64,000 bases of DNA from Marinobacter antarcticus (GTDB taxonomy: Bacteria > Pseudomonadota > Gammaproteobacteria > Pseudomonadales > Oleiphilaceae), in the NCBI RefSeq assembly GCF_900142385.1, contig NZ_FRAQ01000005.1, positions 62,001 through 126,000 of the forward strand. The letters are read 5' to 3'. Position numbers and translations under genes: made by a program. Below, piece after piece: positions 9,768-17,911 of this stretch. Numbering within the stretch: position 1 is the first letter of the stretch; the number at the start of each line of letters is the position of its first letter. The notes below the pieces were generated by a model that was given only the letters and a program-made list of their open reading frames with translations, did not search any database and had not been told where the DNA came from.

Positions 9768-11942
9768 GTGCTATCCACAGCCCGCATTGCGCTGAACCGG
9801 CCGCTCAGAAGGCTCTTTGACTATCTTGTTCCAGAGGGACTTACCCTGAAACCCGGGCAGCGCGTAAAAATTCCTTTCGGGCGCCAACAGGCTATCGGCC
9901 TGGTCGTGGAGACCGACATCGAACCGCCGGCCGGCATCACTCTCAAGCCTATCCACAATGCACTGGAGGACTGGCCTGCCCTGCCGGTCGAAACCTTTCA
10001 ACTGCTGAGCTGGGCCAGCGACTATTATCAGCATCCGCTGGGCGAGTGCCTGTTCACAGCTTTGCCACCCGCATTGCGGCGGGGCCGGCCAGCCATCGAA
10101 AAAGCTGAAGACTGGTGGCAGGCCTGCGGCAGCGGCGCTGCATTGCCGGCAAACGCACATAAACAGAAGACGCTGCTGAACTGGATTGCCCAACATGAGC
10201 AAGGCGCAAAAGGCAGCGACATTACAAAGGCCGGCTTTACCCGTCCACAGCTGAAAGCACTGAGCGACAAGGAACTGATCCAGGCTGCAACCCCGGCGGG
10301 CGAAACCTCCCGGAGCCAGCAATACAAGGAAACCGTAACTGCCCCGAAACTCTCGGCAGCACAGCTTGAGGCTGCCTCTCAACTGCCCGTGCCGGCGGAC
10401 GGCTTCAGCGCCTCGCTTTTATATGGCATCACAGGGAGCGGCAAGACAGAGATCTATCTACACTATCTCAAGCAAAACCTCACAGCCCAAGACCAGGCAC
10501 TGGTGCTGGTTCCGGAAATAAACCTTACACCGCAGACAGTTGCCCGCTTCCAGCGCTATTTCGGCGAGCGCATCCTGGTGTGGCACTCAGCACTGAATGA
10601 CAGCGAACGCCTGAATGCCTGGCTGAAAATCCGCAACGGCGAGCCGATTATTCTCATTGGCACCCGCTCAGCCGTGCTCCTTCCGTTTACAGCACTGAAA
10701 ACGCTGATCGTAGACGAGGAGCACGACAGTTCATACAAGCAGGGCGAGGGTTTTCGGTATTCGGGCCGAGACGTAGCGGTATATCGGGCTCACCTGAACC
10801 GCTGCCCGGTCATTCTGGGCTCAGCTACGCCTTCGCTGGAATCCTACCACAACGCTCTGGGCGGAAAATATCAGCTCATACGGCTTGAAGAGCGCGCGGG
10901 CGAGGCGCTGCCTCCGACAATCAGCCTGCTGGATATACGCAGCAGGCCACTTGAAGGCGGGCTTTCGCGGCCGGCTCTGGAATCGATCCGGCAAACCCTG
11001 GATAGCGGCAGCCAGGCACTGGTGTTCGTAAACCGCCGGGGCTTTGCGCCGGTCATGATGTGTTTTGACTGCGGCCATATGGTTGAGTGTCCGCGCTGCG
11101 ACACACGCCTTACCTACCATCGCCGCGACCGGGCGATGCGATGCCACCACTGTGATTATCAGGCTCCGGCGACCGAAACCTGCCCGAAATGTAACAGTGA
11201 AGCGTTCAAGCCGGTTGGCCAGGGAACAGAGCAGACTGAAGACATACTTGCCGCCAGCTTTCCGGATACTCCGGTGGTTCGTGTCGATCGCGACAGCACA
11301 CAACGCAAAGGCAGCATTCAAAGCATCCTGAAACAGGTCAATAGCGGAAAACCCTGCATCCTCGTCGGAACCCAGATGCTGGCAAAGGGCCATGACTTCC
11401 CGAATGTGACCCTGGTGGTTGTGATCAATGCGGATGGCGGGCTTTTCAGCGTCGATTTCAGAGCTCCAGAGCAACTGATCCAGATATTACTTCAGGTAAG
11501 CGGACGGGCCGGACGCGGAACGAAATCCGGCAAGGTGGTCGTGCAAACCTGTCACAGTGACCACCCCCTCCTCAGAACGCTTTGCCATGGCCGCTATCTG
11601 GATATGGCCGACCAACTTCTGGAGGAGCGCGAGGGCGGCCAGCTTCCACCTTTTCGCGCCATGGCGATCTTCCGGGCAGAAGCGGACACAATGGAACAAA
11701 GCCTGCAAATACTGGATAACATAAAGCCGCTCGCAAGCGCACCAGGCATCGAAATCTGGGGCCCGCTACCCGCACTGATCGCACGTCGGGCCGACAGGCA
11801 CCGAGCGCAGCTCGTACTGAACGCAGATAATCGGCGGCGCCTCAACAGACTCCTGACCGGCATCTGCCAGTCACTCGAGCAAGAAAAGTACCCGAAGGGC
11901 GCAAAATGGATGATTGATGTAGATCCTCAAGAAACAGGCTAA
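9768..11942 (+). CDS. priA: Primosomal replication-restart helicase PriA
   Basis: PriA recognises stalled forks and reloads the replisome. The 724-residue product shows an N-terminal DNA-binding domain, helicase motif I (YGITGSGKTEIYL), a DEEH box (VDEEHDSSYKQ), an SF2 C-terminal motif (QVSGRAGRG) and the PriA zinc-binding insert (CFDCGHMVECPRCDTRL, then CHHCDYQAPATETCPKC) with eight cysteines. Its length matches E. coli PriA (732). Translation starts at GTG with AAGGGAG six bases upstream. It is divergent from rpmE, as in Pseudomonas. Confidence 0.96.
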   Translation: MLSTARIALNRPLRRLFDYLVPEGLTLKPGQRVKIPFGRQQAIGLVVETDIEPPAGITLKPIHNALEDWPALPVETFQLLSWASDYYQHPLGECLFTALPPALRRGRPAIEKAEDWWQACGSGAALPANAHKQKTLLNWIAQHEQGAKGSDITKAGFTRPQLKALSDKELIQAATPAGETSRSQQYKETVTAPKLSAAQLEAASQLPVPADGFSASLLYGITGSGKTEIYLHYLKQNLTAQDQALVLVPEINLTPQTVARFQRYFGERILVWHSALNDSERLNAWLKIRNGEPIILIGTRSAVLLPFTALKTLIVDEEHDSSYKQGEGFRYSGRDVAVYRAHLNRCPVILGSATPSLESYHNALGGKYQLIRLEERAGEALPPTISLLDIRSRPLEGGLSRPALESIRQTLDSGSQALVFVNRRGFAPVMMCFDCGHMVECPRCDTRLTYHRRDRAMRCHHCDYQAPATETCPKCNSEAFKPVGQGTEQTEDILAASFPDTPVVRVDRDSTQRKGSIQSILKQVNSGKPCILVGTQMLAKGHDFPNVTLVVVINADGGLFSVDFRAPEQLIQILLQVSGRAGRGTKSGKVVVQTCHSDHPLLRTLCHGRYLDMADQLLEEREGGQLPPFRAMAIFRAEADTMEQSLQILDNIKPLASAPGIEIWGPLPALIARRADRHRAQLVLNADNRRRLNRLLTGICQSLEQEKYPKGAKWMIDVDPQETG

Positions 11943-12055
11943 ACATCATCGGGCTTTTGCTTGCAGAAGGACTTTCCGCGATAATGCCCATCTTCTGTTT
12001 TCATAGGGCGCCCTGCCCCAATCCAACTTTCCAGTAAACCGAGTCATCTCACAGC

Positions 12056-13741
12056 ATGAAAGAGACCGTTTCCGACCTGCTCCAGTCCGCGCTGGCAGCC
12101 CTTCAATCAGAAGGCACGCTGCCTGCCGACCAGACCTACACGCCGCAAGTGGGCAACACCAAGGATAAATCCCATGGTGATTATGCCTGCAACATCGCAC
12201 TGGTTGCCGCCAAAACCGCTGGCTGCCCGCCTCGCAAGCTGGCAGAGATGCTGATCGGAAAACTGCCTGAAAGCAGCGCCGTGGTGAAAGTGGAAATTGC
12301 AGGCCCCGGTTTTATCAACTTTTTCATGAGCACCGCCAGTGCCTTTGAGGTTGTTAATACGATTCTGGATGAGGCCGGGCAGTTCGGGCGTAACAGCGAC
12401 GGCAAGGGTGAGAAAGTTCAGGTGGAGTTTGTTTCCGCCAACCCGACTGGCCCGCTGCATGTAGGCCATGGCCGGGGCGCCGCCATTGGCGACTGCCTCT
12501 CCCGCCTGCTGGAGGCTAACGGCTATGATGTTACCCGCGAGTTTTACTACAACGATGCGGGGGCTCAAATCAATAATCTCGCACTCTCGGTACAGGCCCG
12601 CGTTAAGGGGCTGACACCCGAGGATGCAAGCTGGCCGGAAGATGGTTACCGCGGCGACTACATTACCGATGTTGCCAAGGCTTATCTGGCCGGTGATACC
12701 GTAACCGCAGATGATCGCGAAGTAACCGCCAGCGCAGACCCCGAGGATCGTACCGCCATTCAGGAGTTTGCCGTGGCGTACCTGCGTCGGGAGCAGGACC
12801 TGGATCTGAAAGCTTTCGGTGTCCAGTTTGATGTGTATTTCCTGGAGTCGTCCCTTTATCAGGACGGCAAGGTGGAAGCCGCCGTCAAACGCCTGCAGGA
12901 CAATGGCTACACCTATGAAGACGGTGGTGCCATGTGGCTGAAGACCACAGAGTTTGGCGACGATAAAGACCGGGTGATGCGTAAACAAGACGGCGGCTAC
13001 ACCTATTTCCTGCCAGACGTGGCCTACCACCTGGACAAGTGGGAGCGCGGCTTTACCACCGTAATTAATGAACAGGGTGCCGACCACCACTCCACGGTGA
13101 CCCGCGTCCGTGCCGGGTTGCAGGCGTTGAATGTAGGCATCCCCGAAGGCTGGCCGGATTACGTTCTGCACCAGATGGTGATGGTCACCCGCTCCGGGCA
13201 GGAAGTAAAAATTTCCAAACGCGCAGGCAGTTACGTGACCATTCGCGATCTAATTGACGAAGTGGGCCGGGATGCTACCCGCTTTTTCCTCGCTGCGCGG
13301 CGGGTTGACTCCCAGCTGACCTTCGATATCGACCTGGCTCGCTCCCAGACCAATGAAAACCCGGTGTATTATATTCAGTATGCCCATGCGCGCATCTGCA
13401 GCGTGCTGCGAAAACTTTCTGCCGAGGGTGTTGAGCGGGGGCTCCAAGAGTGCGCAGGCGACCTGTCGTTGCTCACTCTGGATGAAGAAAAAGAGCTCGC
13501 AAACCAGCTGGCAAAGTACCCGGAGCTGATTGCCAACTCCGCTGCCCAGCGCGAGCCGCATCACCTTACGCACTACCTGAGGGACCTGGCAGGACAATTC
13601 CACACCTATTACAACGCCCATAAAGTGCTGATTGAAGACACAGCAGTACGCGATGCCCGTATAAGCCTTTACCTTGCCGTGCGCCAGGTGATCGCCAATG
13701 GGCTGGACCTGCTGGGCGTCAATGCACCGGAAGAGATGTAA
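12056..13741 (+). CDS. argS: Arginyl-tRNA synthetase
   Basis: A class I aminoacyl-tRNA synthetase that charges tRNA-Arg. The 561-residue protein has the N-terminal Add1 domain, the HIGH-equivalent HVGHGRGA (about residue 139), the KMSKS-equivalent KISKRAG (about 385), and the DALR anticodon-binding domain at the end. Its length is typical of the family. No obvious Shine-Dalgarno precedes the ATG. It is followed nine bases later by the SPOR-domain gene, an arrangement conserved in pseudomonads. Confidence 0.96.
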   Translation: MKETVSDLLQSALAALQSEGTLPADQTYTPQVGNTKDKSHGDYACNIALVAAKTAGCPPRKLAEMLIGKLPESSAVVKVEIAGPGFINFFMSTASAFEVVNTILDEAGQFGRNSDGKGEKVQVEFVSANPTGPLHVGHGRGAAIGDCLSRLLEANGYDVTREFYYNDAGAQINNLALSVQARVKGLTPEDASWPEDGYRGDYITDVAKAYLAGDTVTADDREVTASADPEDRTAIQEFAVAYLRREQDLDLKAFGVQFDVYFLESSLYQDGKVEAAVKRLQDNGYTYEDGGAMWLKTTEFGDDKDRVMRKQDGGYTYFLPDVAYHLDKWERGFTTVINEQGADHHSTVTRVRAGLQALNVGIPEGWPDYVLHQMVMVTRSGQEVKISKRAGSYVTIRDLIDEVGRDATRFFLAARRVDSQLTFDIDLARSQTNENPVYYIQYAHARICSVLRKLSAEGVERGLQECAGDLSLLTLDEEKELANQLAKYPELIANSAAQREPHHLTHYLRDLAGQFHTYYNAHKVLIEDTAVRDARISLYLAVRQVIANGLDLLGVNAPEEM

Positions 13742-13750
13742 GTAGCAACA

Positions 13751-14383
13751 ATGTCCCGAGATTATGCTCGTAAAAACCGGTCAGCCGCATCGCCTACCAC
13801 GGCAAAAAGAAAGCCGGCCAAGGCTGCAAGCGCCCCGAAAAAGCGCACAAAGCCCGCAGCGCCGGCTCGCTCCCAACGTGGCGGCCTGTCCTTGAAGTGG
13901 ATCCTGTCCCTGGCCACGGTCGGAGGGTTTATCGGGTTCATTGTCTATCTGAACTCCGTACCACCCAGCGCTGGACCACAACCCCACCCTGCCACCGAAA
14001 GACCGGCGCAACAGCAGACCGGAAAAACCGCAAAACAAGAAGAAAAAAAGCAGGGCTTCCGGTTTTATGACATGCTTCCGGAATCGGAGATGATTCCCCA
14101 CAAGGTGGAAGAATATACTCCAGGCCCGACCACCGAAGCCTACGACTACATAGTGCAATCGGGATCTTTCCGCAGCAAGGAAGATGCTGAACGTCAACGC
14201 GCGCAGATTGCATTCCTGGGCCTCAGAGCCTCTGTGCAGCATATCGAGCTCGATAACGGCTCTGTCTGGTACCGTGTGAATGTGGGGCCCTTCACTTCAC
14301 GGAGCAAGATGAGCTCAGCCGTGGACAAGCTTGTGTCGATTAACATACAACCACTTTCCCGAAAAATCCCGAAGAAAGACTAA
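13751..14383 (+). CDS. FtsN-like SPOR-domain protein
   Basis: A bitopic cell-envelope protein that probably binds denuded peptidoglycan at the division site. The 210-residue product has a Lys/Ala/Pro-rich cytoplasmic N-terminus, one transmembrane helix at about 48-68 (LKWILSLATVGGFIGFIVYL), a proline- and glutamine-rich linker, and a C-terminal SPOR domain (about 128-205; YIVQSGSFRSKEDAERQ, WYRVNVGPFTSRS). The gene between argS and hslV in Pseudomonas is called ftsN-like, but short SPOR proteins are not easily told apart, so no symbol is given. Confidence 0.85.
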   Translation: MSRDYARKNRSAASPTTAKRKPAKAASAPKKRTKPAAPARSQRGGLSLKWILSLATVGGFIGFIVYLNSVPPSAGPQPHPATERPAQQQTGKTAKQEEKKQGFRFYDMLPESEMIPHKVEEYTPGPTTEAYDYIVQSGSFRSKEDAERQRAQIAFLGLRASVQHIELDNGSVWYRVNVGPFTSRSKMSSAVDKLVSINIQPLSRKIPKKD

Positions 14384-14413
14384 AACTTGCCTATTCCCGT
14401 AAGCAGCGAAAGT

Positions 14414-14512
14414 CTGCGGGGCGGGCTTTCCAAAACTGTGTGGAGCCAGGGATGGCGGAGCCAAGCGCACAAAGAAGTATTTACAGCGTGTTTTTGAAAG
14501 GCCGCCCCACAG
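14414..14512. repeat. Intergenic inverted-repeat element upstream of hslV
   Basis: Two 23-nt arms (14414-14436 and 14490-14512) are reverse complements at 20 of 23 positions and enclose 53 nt. The transcript would fold into a long hairpin. The arms have no T-run, so a simple terminator is unlikely. It resembles a small dispersed palindromic unit or MITE, but only one copy is present in this window. Confidence 0.6.
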
Positions 14513-14529
14513 TCTCCTCCTCCATCGCA

Positions 14530-14557
14530 CTTGAATTCTCTCGCCCTGCCTCCATTA
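14530..14557 (+). promoter_or_regulatory. Candidate sigma-32 (heat-shock) promoter for hslVU
   Basis: CTTGAA (14530-14535), a 13-bp spacer and CCTCCATTA (14549-14557) resemble the RpoH consensus CTTGAA-N(13-14)-CCCCATTTA. It lies 40 bp before the hslV start codon. hslVU is a known heat-shock operon in other proteobacteria. There is no experimental support here. Confidence 0.55.
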
Positions 14558-14596
14558 CTGCTCCATAGCGATTTCTATCAGGCAATTGGAGCCCTA

Positions 14597-15142
14597 ATGA
14601 CTACCATACTTTCCGTCAGACGCGATGACGAAGTTGCCATGGGTGGCGACGGCCAAGTTTCCCTGGGGAATACCGTAATGAAGGGTAACGCCCGCAAGGT
14701 TCGCCGCCTTTACAACGGTCAGGTGATCGCAGGTTTTGCAGGTGGCACCGCAGACGCGTTCACTCTGTTTGAACGGTTTGAAGCCCAGCTTGAGAAGCAC
14801 AATGGCAACCTGACGAGGGCCGCCGTTGAACTTGCCAAAGACTGGCGTACGGACCGAGCTCTGCGAAGACTTGAAGCGCTTCTTGCGGTGGCGGATAAAA
14901 CTGCGTCTCTGATTATTACCGGTAATGGCGATGTGATCGAGCCAGAACAGGGATTAATTGCAATTGGTTCCGGTGGCCCGTTTGCGCAAGCTTCTGCCCG
15001 CGCCCTGCTTGAGAATACCGAACTTTCCGCCCACGAGATTGTTGAAAAAGGTCTCGATATCGCGGCGGATATCTGTATCTATACGAACCATAATCGCACT
15101 GTTGAGGTGCTCTCCAAAGACGCACCCTCCAAAAATGACTGA
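14597..15142 (+). CDS. hslV: ATP-dependent protease proteolytic subunit HslV (ClpQ)
   Basis: HslV is the threonine protease chamber of the HslUV complex. The 181-residue product begins [20 protein letters not shown]; Thr2 becomes the catalytic N-terminal threonine after methionine removal. The motif [18 protein letters not shown] and the Lys-rich active-site region are conserved. The ATG at 14597 is supported by GGAG five bases upstream and by the need for Thr at position 2; a longer frame from 14531 is not real. It is 12 bp from hslU. Confidence 0.97.
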   Translation: MTTILSVRRDDEVAMGGDGQVSLGNTVMKGNARKVRRLYNGQVIAGFAGGTADAFTLFERFEAQLEKHNGNLTRAAVELAKDWRTDRALRRLEALLAVADKTASLIITGNGDVIEPEQGLIAIGSGGPFAQASARALLENTELSAHEIVEKGLDIAADICIYTNHNRTVEVLSKDAPSKND

Positions 15143-15154
15143 TCCGGAGCAACC

Positions 15155-16486
15155 ATGTCTGCAATGACTCCCCGTGAGATTGTCCACGAACTCAACAAAC
15201 ACATCGTGGGTCAGCAAGAAGCCAAGCGAGCCGTGGCGATTGCCCTGAGAAATCGCTGGCGCCGGATGCAACTGGACAGCACGCTTCGCGATGAGGTCAC
15301 GCCCAAGAACATTCTGATGATTGGTCCCACCGGCGTGGGTAAAACCGAAATTGCCCGCCGCCTTGCCAAGCTGGCCGACGCACCTTTCCTGAAAGTGGAA
15401 GCCACCAAATTTACCGAGGTGGGTTACGTTGGGCGCGATGTGGAATCCATCATTCGTGACTTGGCAGATATGGCCGTGAAGATGTTGCGCGTGCAGGAAA
15501 TGAAGCGCCACGAAGAAAGAGCCCTGGACGCCGCCGAAGACCGCATTCTGGACGCCCTGATTCCGCCGCCCCGAAGCTTTAATGAAGACAGCCAGAAGTC
15601 GTCTGAAGACTCGTCCACCCGCCAGCTGTTCCGGAAAAGGCTGCGGGAAGGTGAGCTGGACGATAAGGAAATCGAGATCGATCTTCGCAACTCTGGTGCC
15701 GGCGTTGAGATCATGGCACCTCCGGGCATGGAGGAGATGACCAACCAGCTGCAGAGCATGTTCTCCAGCATGTCTGCTGACAAATCCAAGCCCCGAACAA
15801 TGAAGGTAGCTGACGCCCTTAAACGGGTAAAGGAAGAAGAAGCGGCCAAACTGGTCAATGAAGAATCGATAAAGCAGAAAGCCATTCTTGCAGTGGAGCA
15901 AAATGGCATTGTGTTTCTTGATGAAATTGACAAGGTAGCCAAGCGCTCAGAGAACACCTCTTCGGATGTTTCCCGGGAAGGGGTTCAACGGGATCTTCTG
16001 CCCCTGATTGAGGGCAGTACCGTGAGCACCAAATACGGTTCTGTGCGCACGGATCATATTCTGTTCATTGCCTCCGGCGCGTTCCACGTGGCGAAGCCAT
16101 CGGATCTGATTCCAGAGCTTCAGGGCCGCCTGCCAATCCGTGTGGAGCTGCAGGCTCTCAGCCCCGACGATTTCAAGCGCATTCTCACCGAGCCGGATGC
16201 ATCGCTGGTTCAGCAGTATGAAGCGCTGATGGCAACCGAGGGCGTAAAACTGACGTTCAGCGAAGAGGCCATCGCCCGCATTGCGGAGATTGCCTGGAAG
16301 GTGAACGAGACCACCGAAAACATCGGTGCGCGACGCCTTCATACAGTTCTGGAGCGGCTACTGGAAAGCCTGTCGTTTGATGCCGGTGATGGTGTAACAG
16401 ACGCGTTTGAAGTGACCGCTGACTACGTGAATGAAAAGCTTGGAGAGCTGTCGGAAGACGAGGATCTGAGCCGCTATATCCTCTGA
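15155..16486 (+). CDS. hslU: ATP-dependent protease ATPase subunit HslU (ClpY)
   Basis: HslU unfolds substrates and feeds them to HslV. The 443-residue AAA+ protein starts with [27 protein letters not shown] sequence, and has Walker [15 protein letters not shown] (about residue 56), an I-domain insertion (about 110-240), Walker [10 protein letters not shown] and the C-terminal tail LSRYIL that docks into HslV. Length is as in E. coli (443). Confidence 0.97.
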   Translation: MSAMTPREIVHELNKHIVGQQEAKRAVAIALRNRWRRMQLDSTLRDEVTPKNILMIGPTGVGKTEIARRLAKLADAPFLKVEATKFTEVGYVGRDVESIIRDLADMAVKMLRVQEMKRHEERALDAAEDRILDALIPPPRSFNEDSQKSSEDSSTRQLFRKRLREGELDDKEIEIDLRNSGAGVEIMAPPGMEEMTNQLQSMFSSMSADKSKPRTMKVADALKRVKEEEAAKLVNEESIKQKAILAVEQNGIVFLDEIDKVAKRSENTSSDVSREGVQRDLLPLIEGSTVSTKYGSVRTDHILFIASGAFHVAKPSDLIPELQGRLPIRVELQALSPDDFKRILTEPDASLVQQYEALMATEGVKLTFSEEAIARIAEIAWKVNETTENIGARRLHTVLERLLESLSFDAGDGVTDAFEVTADYVNEKLGELSEDEDLSRYIL

Positions 16487-16547
16487 CCCGCGCACGCGGA
16501 TCTGAGGCCGCCGGGCCAGGTGCGTTTAACGCCACTGGCCAGGCTAT

Positions 16548-17792
16548 CTATTCTGCTTTTGAAAACAGGTGAGTGACATTTTCCAGCCCGGTCACGAGCT
16601 TTCCTTTCCCTGCTGCCTTTTTCTGTCTGCTCTTCGCTACATACAGTGGCAGCATTTCACCATAAAGACTGGTGCTTATAGTGCGCTGTTCGTCTTCCAG
16701 CCTATCCCGGCGAAGCTTGATGCCATATTTCGCCAGCTTTGGTTCCAGCTCGTCGGCCCGGTTCAGCAGATCCCGGCGCGTCATCTGATAGGCGTGCTCG
16801 CAGACCATCCTGCGTGACTGGAAACTGAACACGTTAGAGAAAAACAGTTTGGCGTCGTCTCTCGTCGGCTCGAACAACAAAATGTCTTTATCCGGATAAT
16901 CCGTCGCGTAGTGTGCGATTCCCGACTTCATACGCGAATACACCATGGTCCGGAACATCTGAGACAGCAGATTTGGCATACCTGAATGGGTCAACTCTCC
17001 TGGCGCCATGGTGCCGGCCCTCACCGCAGCACTCGCATCAATCGGAACTTGGGGATTTACTGCAAAAACCAGATCAGCGCCGTCCTCGAACGCTACCGAA
17101 GCATGCAGGCCTTTGCGCAGTGTTCCATCCACATAATACCGACCATCTATATCGACAGGCACATACAAGCCAGGTGACGCTGTGCTCGCCTGAACAGCTC
17201 TGGAAATCGGCACATGGTCAAATCCGGGAGCACCGAAACATACGGCGTCAGTGCTTTCAACATCCGCAGCCACAATGTAGAGGCTGTGCTTCAGCTGCCT
17301 GAAATCGTTCGTACGGCCGAGCATGGAAAACGCGCGCTTAAGATACTCATGCAGCCCTTCATTGTCGAAAAGCCCGGCGGGAGCCGCTTGCGCCATTATG
17401 GTGAGGGCCTCGAGCAGACTCTGGTCGTGGGGGTTATTGATAAAGCGGCGCATGGCAGTGGCAAACAGCCCCGGTATGGCCAACAGCCGGCTTCCCATTT
17501 CCTTCAAAGCCGGGCGGAAGAAAACGTCCGGGTGAAAAGGATGAACCTCGGCCTCGTTCCGGACAAAGATCCGGCACAACTGTGCCGTTGTCATCTGGTT
17601 AGCCAGGTTGGCCGCTACAAAAGAGCCAGTGTTAACGCCCACATAGACATCAAGGTTATTGAAATCCAGCCCATCCAGCGCCTCATCCAGCGCCCGGAGC
17701 GCACCTATTTCGTAAATTCCACCCAACGGGCCACCCCCACCGAGCGCGAGCCCGATACGTGGAGTTGGCTTTAGATCAGTTGGCGCTTTCAT
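16548..17792 (-). CDS. Patatin-like protein with altered nucleophile motif
   Basis: The 414-residue protein has the patatin fold signatures: the oxyanion glycine loop LALGGGGPLGG (residues 15-25) and the Asp of the dyad in YYVDGTLRKG (Asp222). The nucleophile elbow, normally GxSxG, reads GVNTG (residues 52-56), with Asn54 where the serine should be; the codon is clearly AAC. The protein could therefore be an inactive lipase homologue, or use Ser57 or another residue. It stands alone, convergent with hslU and 119 bp from ptsP. The family is known for phospholipase A and acyl-hydrolase activity, but activity here is uncertain. Confidence 0.8.
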   Translation of the reverse strand: MKAPTDLKPTPRIGLALGGGGPLGGIYEIGALRALDEALDGLDFNNLDVYVGVNTGSFVAANLANQMTTAQLCRIFVRNEAEVHPFHPDVFFRPALKEMGSRLLAIPGLFATAMRRFINNPHDQSLLEALTIMAQAAPAGLFDNEGLHEYLKRAFSMLGRTNDFRQLKHSLYIVAADVESTDAVCFGAPGFDHVPISRAVQASTASPGLYVPVDIDGRYYVDGTLRKGLHASVAFEDGADLVFAVNPQVPIDASAAVRAGTMAPGELTHSGMPNLLSQMFRTMVYSRMKSGIAHYATDYPDKDILLFEPTRDDAKLFFSNVFSFQSRRMVCEHAYQMTRRDLLNRADELEPKLAKYGIKLRRDRLEDEQRTISTSLYGEMLPLYVAKSRQKKAAGKGKLVTGLENVTHLFSKAE

Positions 17793-17911
17793 AGCCGTTC
17801 CTTTTCCGGATAAATAGCCAAAGCGGACTTTCTGGACTCTATAAACAACAAGATAGCAACCCGGTTTAGAGTGCGCACCCTAGGTTTGAAAGGCTACCCG
17901 ATATGACATTT

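Noticed and set aside
12107..13171. Long minus-strand frame of 354 codons inside argS
   Set aside because: It lies wholly antisense to the clearly conserved arginyl-tRNA synthetase and shows no recognisable domain; it is an open shadow frame caused by codon bias.
14954..15901. Minus-strand frame of 315 codons across hslV and hslU
   Set aside because: It is antisense to two well-recognised genes and has no protein family character.
16509..16544. Imperfect inverted repeat between hslU and the patatin-like gene as a terminator
   Set aside because: About 13 of 16 positions pair, but there is no T-run on either strand, so it was not called as a terminator.
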